Source: Massilia sp. PDC64 (lineage in GTDB: Bacteria > Pseudomonadota > Gammaproteobacteria > Burkholderiales > Burkholderiaceae_D). Taken from it: a stretch of DNA of 64,000 nt. The first letter of the stretch is position 1, and each line of letters starts with the position of its first letter. Under the pieces are notes generated by a model. It did not search any database and was not told the origin of the DNA. It worked only from the letters and a program-made list of their open reading frames with translations. The stretch covers positions 248,001-312,000 of the forward strand of contig NZ_FMZS01000004.1 of assembly GCF_900101265.1 (NCBI RefSeq), in the 5' to 3' direction. The translations under genes and the position numbers were made by a program. Positions 51,407 through 59,602 of the stretch are shown piece after piece.

Positions 51407-51970
51407 ATGTCCACACTCATCCCTGTAGAACTCCCGAAAGCCTATCGCCTGCTCAATCACGGTCCGACCGTGATGGTCAGCAGCGCGCACGACGGTGCCG
51501 TCAACCTCATGTCCGCGGCGTGGTCGATGCCGCTCGACTTCGAACCGCCCAAGGTGGCCGTCGTCATCGACAGGAACACGCTCACGCGCGGCCTCGTCGA
51601 GGGCTCCGGCGAATTCGTGCTGAACGTGCCGTCCAGCGAACAGGCGGCGCTCACGGTCGCCGTCGGCTCCGCGTCGGGCCGCGACGTCGACAAGTTCGCC
51701 GAGCACGGCATCCGCACGCTCCCGGCGCGCGTCGTCAAGGCGCCGCTCGTCGACGGCTGCCTCGCATGGCTGGAATGCCGCGTGATCCCGGAGCCGCATA
51801 TCGAGGCCACATACGATTTGTTCCTCGCCGAAGTCGTGGCCGCGTGGGCCGATCCGGCCGTGTTCGCGGACGGCCACTGGAAGGACAACCAGGGCGGCAG
51901 GCGCAGCATCCACTACATCGCCGGCGGCCAGTTCTTCGAGACCGGCCCGGCGGTCGAGGTCGAAAAGTGA
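51407..51970 (+). CDS. Flavin reductase-like FMN-binding split-barrel protein
   Basis: A 187-residue flavoprotein of the flavin reductase family (PF01613). The sequence GPTVMVSSAHDGAVNLMSAAWSMPLDFEPPKVAVVIDRNTLT is divided here by motif: VMVSSAHDG, NLMSAAWSMP, then PPKVAVVID. It ends with the RRSIHYIAGGQFFE segment. ATG at 51407 is used although its ribosome site is weak. Members reduce FMN for monooxygenases or bind flavin for other redox work; the partner is not obvious. Its stop is 1 bp from the convergent permease stop. Confidence 0.78.
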   Translation: MSTLIPVELPKAYRLLNHGPTVMVSSAHDGAVNLMSAAWSMPLDFEPPKVAVVIDRNTLTRGLVEGSGEFVLNVPSSEQAALTVAVGSASGRDVDKFAEHGIRTLPARVVKAPLVDGCLAWLECRVIPEPHIEATYDLFLAEVVAAWADPAVFADGHWKDNQGGRRSIHYIAGGQFFETGPAVEVEK

Positions 51971-51971
51971 T

Positions 51972-53339
51972 TCAGGAAGTAGCGCGGGCGATGCGGGCGC
52001 GCCGGCCCTCGGCCACGCGGTAGCCGATCGCCAGCACGACGAGCCAGGCCGGGATCATCCACACGGAGACGCGCAGCTCCGGCGTCGCATACATGATCGC
52101 GACGATCCCCCCGAGATACAGCAGGCAGGCCCAGTTCGTGAGGGGGTACAACGGGCTCGGGAATGCCGTGCGCTCGCCCGCGGCCTGTTTGGCGGCGCGG
52201 AAGCGCAGGTGCGACCAGCTGATCATCGCCCAGTTGATCAGCATGCCGGCGACGGCGAGACCCATCAGCAGGCCCAGCGCCTTGCCCGGCACGGCATAGT
52301 TGACGCCCACGCACAGCGCAGTGGCGACGGCCGACACGGCCAGCGACGCGAGCGGCACGCCCCGTTCGTTCACGCGCAGCAGGGACCGGGGCGCGTGGCC
52401 CTGGACGGCGAGGCCGTACAGCATGCGGCTGTTCGAGTACACGCAGCTGTTGTAGACGGACAGCGCGGCCGTCAGCACGACGATGTTCAGCACGTGGGCG
52501 ACGATGCCCGCGTCCAGCGCCTTGAAGATCAGCACGAACGGGCTGGCGCCGGGCACGATCTGGTCCCACGGGTACAGCGACAGCAGCACGGCCAGGGCGC
52601 CCACGTAGAACACGAGGATGCGCCACAGCGTCTGGTTCGTCGCGCGCGGGATCGAGCGGGACGGATCGGCCGCCTCGGCCGCCGTGATGCCGATGACCTC
52701 CAGGCCGCCGAACGAGAACATGATGATCGCCATCGACATGACGAGGCCCTGGATACCGTGGGCGAAGAAGCCGCCGTGCGTCCACAGGTTCGACACGGAT
52801 GCCTGCGGCCCGGCGCCGCCGCTCGCGAGCAGGAACACGCCGTAGACGATCATCGCGATGATGGCCGCGACCTTGATGACGGAAAACCAGAACTCGCTCT
52901 CGCCGAACGCGCGCACGTTGATGAGGCTGATGCCGTTCGCGAGCACGAAGCAGCCCAGCGCCGACACCCAGGTCGGCACGTTGGGAAACCAGTACTGCAC
53001 GTAGATGCCGACGGCGGACAGCTCGGCCATGCTGACGAGCACGTACAGCACCCAGTAATTCCAGCCCGAGACGAAGCCGGCGAAGCGCCCGCAATACTTG
53101 TCGGCGAAGTGGCCGAACGAGCCGGCGACCGGTTCGTCGACCATCATCTCGGACAGCTGGCGCATGATCAGGAAGGCGACGAGGCCCGCGATCGCGTAGC
53201 CGAGCAGCACGGACGGACCGGCCAGCTTGACCGTTTCCGCGACGCCCAGGAACAGGCCGGTGCCGATGGCGCCGCCGAGGGCCATCAGCTGGATGTGCCG
53301 GCTCTTGAGGCCGCGGTGGAGTTGGGTGTCGGAAGCCAT
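51972..53339 (-). CDS. pheP: Aromatic amino acid permease (PheP/AroP-like, APC family)
   Basis: A 455-residue permease with 12 hydrophobic segments. The N-terminus LHRGLKSRHIQLMALGGAIGTGLFLG is split here as LHRGLKSRHIQL and GGAIGTGLFLG; MRQLSEMMVDEPVAGSFGHFA and GWNYWVLYVLVSMAEL follow. These match the E. coli PheP/AroP group as I know it, so phenylalanine or other aromatic amino acids are the likely substrates. This fits the homogentisate genes at the window end. Its upstream region has been cut by an IS1595-family insertion 67 bp before the start codon. Confidence 0.82.
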   Translation of the reverse strand: MASDTQLHRGLKSRHIQLMALGGAIGTGLFLGVAETVKLAGPSVLLGYAIAGLVAFLIMRQLSEMMVDEPVAGSFGHFADKYCGRFAGFVSGWNYWVLYVLVSMAELSAVGIYVQYWFPNVPTWVSALGCFVLANGISLINVRAFGESEFWFSVIKVAAIIAMIVYGVFLLASGGAGPQASVSNLWTHGGFFAHGIQGLVMSMAIIMFSFGGLEVIGITAAEAADPSRSIPRATNQTLWRILVFYVGALAVLLSLYPWDQIVPGASPFVLIFKALDAGIVAHVLNIVVLTAALSVYNSCVYSNSRMLYGLAVQGHAPRSLLRVNERGVPLASLAVSAVATALCVGVNYAVPGKALGLLMGLAVAGMLINWAMISWSHLRFRAAKQAAGERTAFPSPLYPLTNWACLLYLGGIVAIMYATPELRVSVWMIPAWLVVLAIGYRVAEGRRARIARATS

Positions 53340-53405
53340 GGTGTCCGCTTGCTAAAAGACAAGGATTTTAATGGAAACGGTCGGTGCTGTGACCATACCT
53401 CGGCT

Positions 53406-53413
53406 TTTACTTT
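53406..53413. repeat. Left target-site duplication of the IS element
   Basis: TTTACTTT, identical to 54483-54490 on the other side of the element. An 8-bp duplication is the hallmark of IS1595-family insertion. Confidence 0.9.
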
Positions 53414-54482
53414 GGCTGTGTTCGCGATATTTCGGCAATTTGCCGGCTAACCCAGCTGTACCGCAACACACAGCAGGTGCACCGGTATCGTCAGGCGTCG
53501 CGCATCGAGTAGTCGCTGCCATCCGGAATAATTGATCAGGTAACGGCTCGCTACACCGCGGAACTTTACCAGCCAGCTTTTAAAGCGGCTGTGCCAGCTA
53601 TTTACGTTTTGTATGTGGATCGCGCCGCGTGCCCGGACGCCGGCTTTCACGTTCACCGCCTCGTGCATGATGCCGGCCTGTTTTGCGAAACGACGATAGG
53701 CGACGGCCCCGTCGCTGATCAACAACACGTCGGCCGGTAGCACGGGCTTGAGGCATGCATGTAGTTGCGTGGCCGTCACCCGCCCCCGTCCTGTGTGAAA
53801 GTCACACGTCTCGCCGTTGCGATCGCGCGCGACGAGAAGGCAATCGTGCTCCCGATTGATGCCGCGTCGGCTCGCCACGCCGCCGCGCAGTCTTGGAGGG
53901 CGGGTCATGTTGCGCGCCCCCTTTTGTGACTCAAGGAGATATGTTTCGTCGGCTTCTACGATCACGGACAATCTCTTCGGGCGGTCACGCATGGCGCCGG
54001 GCACGAACCGGTGCCGCCATCGGAAACTGGTTGTGCGATCCACGCCGACCGCACCGGCGGCATCGCGGATCGTTCGGGATTCGAGCAGACATTGCAAGTA
54101 TGGCAGCCAGCATTCTTTCTTGCGCAGCCGAGCAAGCGGTGTGCCGGTCAGCGCGTTATGACTGCGCCTGCAGCGGAGGCAGCGAAACCGCTGCAGCCCG
54201 CTCGCCCGGCCGCAGCGATGTTTCCTTGCACTTCCGCAGTGCGGACAAGGCCGACCGGCCGCCGCCCGCTCGATGACGGCGATGCACTCGGTCGGCTGCG
54301 CCAGGTGCCCGATCCATTCCCGCAAGCGGGCCATATCGGCCGCAGACCACTGTACCGCCGACAACAGCACGATTACCTCGTCCACGCTCAGGACACGCAT
54401 CGTCACTCCTCATGAGCTAACTCGACGATACGTCTGACCTTTGCAATCCGTTGGAGTTCACATAACTAACGCGAACACAGCC
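53414..54482 (-). mobile_element. Intact IS1595-family insertion sequence (1069 bp)
   Basis: Bounded by perfect 13-bp terminal inverted repeats, GGCTGTGTTCGCG at 53414-53426 and its inverse at 54470-54482, and flanked by an 8-bp direct duplication TTTACTTT. Inside is one intact transposase gene on the minus strand. Size, end sequence and duplication length all fit IS1595. It lies between the permease and the outer-membrane receptor genes. Confidence 0.92.
53447..54400 (-). CDS. IS1595-family transposase (ISXO2-like DDE domain)
   Basis: A 317-residue transposase. ATG at 54400 is used because AGGAG lies 5 bp upstream; a GTG two codons earlier is also in frame. An N-terminal zinc ribbon has CPHCGSARKHRCGR and FRCLRCRRS; a helix-turn-helix follows (IRDAAGAVGVDRTTSFRW). 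The ISXO2-like catalytic core starts with VEADETYL, then LLISDGAVAYR, and ends at HIQNVNSWHSRFKSWL with the conserved His/Asn motif. No frameshift is visible, so the element is probably active. The gene is less GC-biased than its neighbours. Confidence 0.92.
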   Translation of the reverse strand: MRVLSVDEVIVLLSAVQWSAADMARLREWIGHLAQPTECIAVIERAAAGRPCPHCGSARKHRCGRASGLQRFRCLRCRRSHNALTGTPLARLRKKECWLPYLQCLLESRTIRDAAGAVGVDRTTSFRWRHRFVPGAMRDRPKRLSVIVEADETYLLESQKGARNMTRPPRLRGGVASRRGINREHDCLLVARDRNGETCDFHTGRGRVTATQLHACLKPVLPADVLLISDGAVAYRRFAKQAGIMHEAVNVKAGVRARGAIHIQNVNSWHSRFKSWLVKFRGVASRYLINYSGWQRLLDARRLTIPVHLLCVAVQLG

Positions 54483-54490
54483 TTTACTTT
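54483..54490. repeat. Right target-site duplication of the IS element
   Basis: TTTACTTT, identical to 53406-53413. The uninterrupted site would have joined the two halves of a 149-bp intergenic region. Confidence 0.9.
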
Positions 54491-54565
54491 TCTTTACGCG
54501 AAACGCACATCTTTTAACGCGATCTAGCCTGTAACATCTGGCAACTTTTTTTGCACGGCAGATTA

Positions 54566-56803
54566 ATGGTCCATTTCAAACAAAAACGGAGCGCCGCGTT
54601 CGTCGGCCTCGCACTGGCGGCGCTGCAGCCCGCGCTGGCCCAGGAGGCGGCCCCGAAGGCGCCCGAGGGCATCAAGCAGGTCAACGTGGTCGGCGAACGC
54701 CAGGTCAACCGCATCGACCGCCAGGTCTACGACGTCAAGAACGACGTCAACGCAAGCAACGGCAGCGCGGCCGATGCCCTGAACAACGTGCCGTCCGTGG
54801 CCGTCGATCCGGATGGCACCGTCTCGCTGCGCGGCAACACGAACGTGCAGATCCTCGTCGACGGCAAGCCGTCCGCCATGCTCCAGGGCGACAACAAGGG
54901 CCCCGCGCTGCAGGCAATGCCGGCCGAGGACATCGATTCCGTCGAGGTCATCAACAATCCCGGCGCGGAGTTCGGCAACGAAGGGGGCGGCGGGCCGATC
55001 CTGAATCTCGTCATGAAGCGCAACCGCAAGCCGGGCGGCTACGGTGTCGTCAACACGAACCTGGGCACCGCGGGCCGCTACAACTCTGCCGTCAACGGCG
55101 CCTACAACACGGGCCGGTGGGGCATCCAGGGCGGCGTCAACGTGCGTCACGATGGCCGCAATTCGACGGGTGACACGGAGCGCGACCGCATCGACCCCGT
55201 CACGGGCGCGGGCCAGCACAGCAGCCAGGTCTCGACCAGCAGCGGCCTGAACGACAGCGCCGGCCTGCGCGGCCAGCTGACCTACAACCTCACGGACGTG
55301 GATTCGGTCGAGGCGAGCGTCGGTGCGATGAAGCGGACGAACGACCAGTCCGGACTCGACCACTACAAGGTGTTCGACGAGGACGGCAACCCGACCAGCG
55401 ACTACACGCGGACGACGGAACGCACGGGCGACAACACGAACACGATGTGGGGCGCGCGCTGGGACCACAAGGGCGGGAAACTGGGCGAACTGTTCAAGAT
55501 GGACCTGCGGGTGTCGACGAGCGACAACGGCAACGACACGCGCTACGCGAACACGTACCTCGTCACGCCCCCGGGCCCGGTCGATGCGGACAGCCTGCAG
55601 GACGTCGCGAACAGGATCCGCATCGTGGACTACTCCGGCGACTACGAACGCCCTCTGGACAGCGGCGCCACCCTCAAGATGGGCTACCGGCTGTTCGACA
55701 ACGAGAGCGACTTCGATAACCGCTACTACGATGGCGCGGGCGTCCCGAATGCCCGCCTCACGAACGCCTTCTCCGTCGACGAACGGGACGCCGCGCTGTA
55801 TTCTTCCTACCAGTGGCAGGTGAACCCGCGCTGGGGCGCGCTCGTCGGCCTGCGCGCCGAGTACACCCACATGGACCTGGACCAGGTCACGACGGGCACG
55901 ACAGTGTCCAACACGTACCTGAACTGGATTCCCAGCGCGTTCGCGACCTATAAACTGAATGAGACGACCAACCTGCGTTTCGCCTACGCCCGCCGCATCC
56001 GCCGGCCGAACGCGAGCGACCTGAATCCGTTCGTCGTGTACAAGGACGAGTTGAACGAGTCCGCCGGCAATCCGCATCTGAAACCCGTGCTGACGGATTC
56101 GTTCGAGGTCGGCTACGAGACGAAGGCCGGCAAGCTGGATACCGCCGTGCGCGCTTACTACCGCACGGACCACGACACGATCCGCAGCCGCCAGACCGCG
56201 CTCAGCGACACCGTGATCCTGACGACGCTGGAAAACGGCGGCAGCAACCGCTCGGGCGGCCTGGAATTCACGCTGTCCGGCAAGCTCACGCCCAACGTCA
56301 CCATCAACACGAGCGGCAATCTCGCGTACCTGGAGCAGCAGCAGGTCGACCTGAACGGCGCGGAGACGACACGCAACGCGACGTCGCTGAGCGTGCGCGG
56401 CCGCATCAACTGGCAGGCGACGCCGGACGACCAGCTGCAGCTGCAACTGAATGCCCGCGGGAAGACGCTGGCGGGATCCGGCTACAACCAGCCCGTGTCG
56501 AGCGCGAACGTGAGCTGGCGCCGCAGCCTGTCGCGCACGCTGTCGCTCGTGATGAACGTGACGGACGTCTTCAGTTCGCAGAAGATGGAGACGATCACGA
56601 ACACGGCCACGTTGAAGGAGACGTCCATCCGCCGCTTCGACGGACGCATCGTGTACGTGGGCCTGTCGTGGCGGTTCGGCGGCGTGCAGGGCAGTCCGGA
56701 TCGCGGGCGGCGCGAGGGTCCGGACGGCGAAGGCTTCCATGGCGGTCCGCCGCCGGGAGGACCGCCGCCGGGCGGCTTTGGCGGCGGCGGGCCGGGGATG
56801 TGA
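54566..56803 (+). CDS. TonB-dependent receptor / outer-membrane beta-barrel protein with Gly-Pro tail
   Basis: A 745-residue outer-membrane protein of the OMP_b-brl_3 type. A signal peptide ends near ALAQ (about residue 26). The plug region has NASNGSAADALNNVPSVAV, VSLRGNTNVQILVDGKPSA and VEVINNPGAEFG. The barrel runs to VGLSWRF at about residue 704. A 41-residue tail follows, rich in Gly, Pro and Arg (HGGPPPGGPPPGGFGGGG), which is unusual because such receptors normally end on the last strand. ATG at 54566 is used; a TTG at 54551 is possible. The IS element ends 83 bp upstream. Ligand unknown. Confidence 0.8.
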   Translation: MVHFKQKRSAAFVGLALAALQPALAQEAAPKAPEGIKQVNVVGERQVNRIDRQVYDVKNDVNASNGSAADALNNVPSVAVDPDGTVSLRGNTNVQILVDGKPSAMLQGDNKGPALQAMPAEDIDSVEVINNPGAEFGNEGGGGPILNLVMKRNRKPGGYGVVNTNLGTAGRYNSAVNGAYNTGRWGIQGGVNVRHDGRNSTGDTERDRIDPVTGAGQHSSQVSTSSGLNDSAGLRGQLTYNLTDVDSVEASVGAMKRTNDQSGLDHYKVFDEDGNPTSDYTRTTERTGDNTNTMWGARWDHKGGKLGELFKMDLRVSTSDNGNDTRYANTYLVTPPGPVDADSLQDVANRIRIVDYSGDYERPLDSGATLKMGYRLFDNESDFDNRYYDGAGVPNARLTNAFSVDERDAALYSSYQWQVNPRWGALVGLRAEYTHMDLDQVTTGTTVSNTYLNWIPSAFATYKLNETTNLRFAYARRIRRPNASDLNPFVVYKDELNESAGNPHLKPVLTDSFEVGYETKAGKLDTAVRAYYRTDHDTIRSRQTALSDTVILTTLENGGSNRSGGLEFTLSGKLTPNVTINTSGNLAYLEQQQVDLNGAETTRNATSLSVRGRINWQATPDDQLQLQLNARGKTLAGSGYNQPVSSANVSWRRSLSRTLSLVMNVTDVFSSQKMETITNTATLKETSIRRFDGRIVYVGLSWRFGGVQGSPDRGRREGPDGEGFHGGPPPGGPPPGGFGGGGPGM

Positions 56804-57505
56804 TCACACGCTGTGCGGCAACCCGAGATTGCGGTTCGCCGGCACGGCGATGTCGATCAGCTTCGGCTGCGGTAAATTCAGGCCGTTCATCAACGCGACG
56901 AATCCGTCCCGCGACCGTCCCGCGACCCGCGCGTTATGGGCCTTTTCCCAGCCGATGGTCGACACGGACTGGCCCTTGTAGTCATGCCCCGGCCACACGC
57001 GGGTGGCATCCGGCAGCGCGAACAGTTTCTGTGTGATGCTGTCGTACAGCGCCGCCGCGCTGCCGCCCTGGAAATCCGTGCGGCCGCAGCCGTCGATCAG
57101 CAGGGTGTCGCCCGTGAATACGTTGCCGCGCCAGACGTAGCACATGCTGCCCGCCGTATGGCCGGGCGTATGGACCACGGCAATGGTCTCGTCGGCGCCG
57201 AAGCGGACGACGTCGCCGTCCTGCAGCTGCACCTCGGCGGGCGGGATGCCGCACCCGCTCGGCACGGCCGCGCGGGCGCCCGTCAACTGGCGCAGGCGGC
57301 CGGCGGACGTCACGTGGTCCGCGTGCGCATGGGTTTCGAGGATGTATTCCAGGCGCAGGCCCAGGCGCCGCAGGTGGGCGAGGTCGCGCTCGACGTGCTG
57401 GTCGACGGGGTCGATGATGACGGCGGCGTCGCTGCCGGGGGCGGCAAGGATGTAGGTAAACGTCGACGATACGGCGTCGAACAGCTGGATCGGATTGGTG
57501 TGCAT
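56804..57505 (-). CDS. Persulfide dioxygenase, ETHE1/Blh-type metallo-beta-lactamase fold
   Basis: A 233-residue protein. The metal site is ETHAHADHVTSA (His59, His61, Asp63, His64), with TPGHTAGS, TGDTLLIDGCGRTDFQGG and WPGHDYKGQ supplying further ligands and the family-specific DGCGRTDF strand. ETHE1 oxidises glutathione persulfide to sulfite using non-haem iron. Together with two YeeE/YedE genes and a BigR-type repressor upstream it forms a sulfide-detoxification operon like the bigR-blh operons of Xylella and Agrobacterium. Confidence 0.9.
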   Translation of the reverse strand: MHTNPIQLFDAVSSTFTYILAAPGSDAAVIIDPVDQHVERDLAHLRRLGLRLEYILETHAHADHVTSAGRLRQLTGARAAVPSGCGIPPAEVQLQDGDVVRFGADETIAVVHTPGHTAGSMCYVWRGNVFTGDTLLIDGCGRTDFQGGSAAALYDSITQKLFALPDATRVWPGHDYKGQSVSTIGWEKAHNARVAGRSRDGFVALMNGLNLPQPKLIDIAVPANRNLGLPHSV

Positions 57506-57976
57506 TCAGTCTCCCGAAGGGCCGGCCGCGGCGCGGGTACCGCCGCGATCGGCCTCGATGCCGGCGCGGATACGCTCGGTCACCTCGAATATTGCCATGC
57601 CGGCCACCATGGCCGCAACGAACAGCAGGGTCGACCGGCCGCCGACGGCCAGCGCCGTCAGTGCCGGGCCCGGGCAATAACCGACGAGACCCCAGCCGAT
57701 CCCGAACGTGACGCTGCCCAGGACGAGCGGCGCATCGATGCGGCCTGCACCCGGCACGTGGATCTGGCTGCCGAACAGGGGCCGCACGCGCGTGCGCGCG
57801 AAGCGGAAGGCGAGGGCGGCGACGAGGATCGCCCCGACCATGACGAACAGCAGCGACGGGTCCCAGGCGCCGGCGACGTCGAGGAAGGCGAGCACCTTGG
57901 CGGGGTTGCTCATGCCGGACAAGATCAGGCCTCCGCCGAACATCAGGCCGGCGAGGAAAGCGGTGACGAGGTTCAT
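57506..57976 (-). CDS. YeeE/YedE-family sulfur-compound transporter, second half
   Basis: A 156-residue membrane protein with four hydrophobic segments, of the DUF6691/YeeE type. GLILSGMSNPAKVLAFLD and VTFGIGWGLVGYCPGPAL carry the conserved Gly and Cys residues thought to pass thiosulfate or sulfide equivalents. It directly abuts the persulfide dioxygenase gene (adjacent stop and start) and follows the other half-transporter by 9 bp. The two halves together correspond to one full-length YeeE. Confidence 0.85.
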   Translation of the reverse strand: MNLVTAFLAGLMFGGGLILSGMSNPAKVLAFLDVAGAWDPSLLFVMVGAILVAALAFRFARTRVRPLFGSQIHVPGAGRIDAPLVLGSVTFGIGWGLVGYCPGPALTALAVGGRSTLLFVAAMVAGMAIFEVTERIRAGIEADRGGTRAAAGPSGD

Positions 57977-57985
57977 GGTGGTTCC

Positions 57986-58420
57986 TCAGCGCCCGAGTAC
58001 GTGGCGCACGACGAATACGGTGACGAAACCGGCCGCGAGGAAGCAGGCCGTGGCCAGCAGCGACCGGGGTGACAGGCGGGCGATGCCGCACACGCCGTGG
58101 CCGCTCGTGCAGCCGTTGCCGAAGCGGGTGCCGATCCCCACGAGCAGGCCGCCGACGGCGAGCAGCGCGGGCGAGTGGTCGATCTGCGCGGGCGGCATCG
58201 CGCGCATCGTCAGCCACGCGAGCGGCGCGACGAACAGGCCGAGAATAAACGTGACGCGCCACGCAATATCGCCACGGCTCGGACGCAGCAACCCGCCGAG
58301 GATGCCGCTCACGCCGGCGACGCGGCCATTGGCGAGCAGGAGCAGGGCGGTCGCCAGGCCGATGAGGATGCCGCCCGCGAGCGACGCCCAGGGTGTGAAA
58401 TGGAGCCAGTCGATTGTCAT
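57986..58420 (-). CDS. YeeE/YedE-family sulfur-compound transporter, first half
   Basis: A 144-residue membrane protein with about four segments. ATG at 58420 is used because GGAGG lies 7 bp upstream. The conserved motif is [23 protein letters not shown] split here as [13 protein letters not shown] and VCGIARLS, containing the key cysteines. It begins 2 bp after the bigR stop and pairs with the next gene. Probable function: uptake or export of sulfide, thiosulfate or persulfide. Confidence 0.86.
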   Translation of the reverse strand: MTIDWLHFTPWASLAGGILIGLATALLLLANGRVAGVSGILGGLLRPSRGDIAWRVTFILGLFVAPLAWLTMRAMPPAQIDHSPALLAVGGLLVGIGTRFGNGCTSGHGVCGIARLSPRSLLATACFLAAGFVTVFVVRHVLGR

Positions 58421-58422
58421 GT

Positions 58423-58743
58423 TCAGTCCTCCTTCGGACAGTAAAGCCGGTACAACAACTGCAGCACGGCCAGCGCCTCCGGGCTCGCCACGCTGTAGAA
58501 AATCTGCTTGCCTTCGCGCCGCGTGGCGACGAGGCCCTCCTGGCGCAGCACGCCCAGTTGCTGGGACAGCGTGGGCTGGCGGATGTCGAGCGCCGCTTCC
58601 AGCGCGCCGACGGGCTGCTCGCCCTGCGTGAGCTGGCACAGCAACAACAGGCGGTCGGGATTGGCGAGCGCCTTCAGCAGGCTGCCGGCCTGGGCGGCGG
58701 CGGCGCGCATGGCGTCCGCGGGGAGGGTCGTGACGGGTTCCAT
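58423..58743 (-). CDS. bigR: BigR/SqrR-type ArsR-family persulfide-sensing repressor
   Basis: A 106-residue winged-helix repressor. The recognition helix is in [18 protein letters not shown]. Two cysteines, Cys36 ([11 protein letters not shown]) and Cys102 ([10 protein letters not shown]), are 66 residues apart, the spacing of Cys42 and Cys108 of Xylella BigR, and form the disulfide or polysulfide bond that releases DNA. It is the first gene of the sulfide operon. There is no ribosome site, and a -10 hexamer lies 6 bp before the ATG, so the mRNA is probably leaderless. Confidence 0.9.
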   Translation of the reverse strand: MEPVTTLPADAMRAAAAQAGSLLKALANPDRLLLLCQLTQGEQPVGALEAALDIRQPTLSQQLGVLRQEGLVATRREGKQIFYSVASPEALAVLQLLYRLYCPKED

Positions 58744-58749
58744 GCGCTC

Positions 58750-58778
58750 ATTCTATAAAATTACAATATATAAAACAA
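58750..58778 (-). promoter_or_regulatory. Promoter of the bigR operon
   Basis: On the minus strand TTGTTT (58773-58778) and TAGAAT (58750-58755) are 17 bp apart. The hexamer ends 6 bp before the ATG at 58743, which predicts a start of transcription at or next to the start codon. Confidence 0.6.
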
Positions 58779-58784
58779 TATATT
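58765..58784. promoter_or_regulatory. BigR operator
   Basis: A perfect 7-bp inverted repeat, AATATAT (58765-58771) and ATATATT (58778-58784), around AAAACA, overlapping the -35 of the bigR promoter. The AT-rich palindrome is like known BigR boxes. Its outer end overlaps the stop codon of the upstream DUF1264 gene. Confidence 0.65.
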
Positions 58785-59550
58785 ATTTCGCAGACGGCTG
58801 GGGCTGGCTATCCACGACGCCCGGAATGTCCTGCGTCTGGCGGGGGAACCTGCCCTTCAATGCGTCGACGCCGCCTTGCGGATGGGCGAGCGGTTTCAGG
58901 TCGGCGCGCGCCTTGCGCTTGTCGCCCGTGTGGATCTTCATGCGCGTGTCCCGTTCCTCGAGCATATTGGGCAGCAGCTCCCCGTCTCGGCCGAACGACC
59001 ACGCGAGCATGGCCGGGCCCAGCGGCAGCGCGTCGCCGGGCTTGCCGTTCGCGCCCGTGTTCCACACGTGCCACGTCTTGCCGTAGCTGTTCATCTTTTT
59101 CTTCATCAGCGCGTGCTCCGCCGCCTCGGGCAGGCCGGGCGCGATCAGCTGGCCGCTGAGGATCTCGCCGTTGTGCGGATGCCAGTACTGGCGCTCGTCC
59201 GGCGGCAGCCTGCCGTACAGTTTTTCCGAGATGATGTACTCGATGCCGTTCAGGTTGGCCGTGCGCGTATTGCCGTCGAACAGGGCGCATTGCGCGAAGT
59301 CTTCGTTAACCTGGTGGCAGAAGTGGTGTGCCTCGACCTGCATCTCCGGGTGATCCTTCATCGGATGAAAACCGTTCAGGTAGATGTCGAAGCCGGCCAG
59401 CGGCGCATTACCCTGCAAGAGTTTCGCGCCCGCTTCGAGCGCACGGGTGTCGCCGGCTTTCGGTGCGCCCGCGGGCTGTGGGTTCTGGGCTGCGGCCACG
59501 GTGGCGATCAGGCAGCCGGCCATGCCGGCCACGGTGCGTAGCTTCATCAT
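58783..59550 (-). CDS. Secreted DUF1264 (oil-body-associated-type) protein
   Basis: A 255-residue protein with a signal peptide (MMKLRTVAGMAGCLIATVAAA). The conserved OBAP/DUF1264 signatures are visible: EAHHFCHQVNEDFAQCALFDG, split as EAHHFCHQVNED and FAQCALFDG, IEYIISEKLYGRLP, WHPHNGEILSGQLIAPG and KTWHVWNTG. Plant members sit on oil bodies; bacterial members have no known role. Several conserved His and Cys could bind metal. A strong ribosome site AAGGAGG precedes the ATG. It lies upstream of bigR in the same direction, 39 bp away, and may read into that operon. Confidence 0.8.
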   Translation of the reverse strand: MMKLRTVAGMAGCLIATVAAAQNPQPAGAPKAGDTRALEAGAKLLQGNAPLAGFDIYLNGFHPMKDHPEMQVEAHHFCHQVNEDFAQCALFDGNTRTANLNGIEYIISEKLYGRLPPDERQYWHPHNGEILSGQLIAPGLPEAAEHALMKKKMNSYGKTWHVWNTGANGKPGDALPLGPAMLAWSFGRDGELLPNMLEERDTRMKIHTGDKRKARADLKPLAHPQGGVDALKGRFPRQTQDIPGVVDSQPQPSAK

Positions 59551-59602
59551 GAAACCTCCTTCGTGGATAGGATCGTGAAACGGGCAGCCGGTTCCGCCGG
59601 GG

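Noticed and set aside
53414..54482. Composite transposon or genomic island around the IS element
   Set aside because: Only one IS copy is present, neighbours have normal composition, and no integrase or tRNA gene flanks the region.
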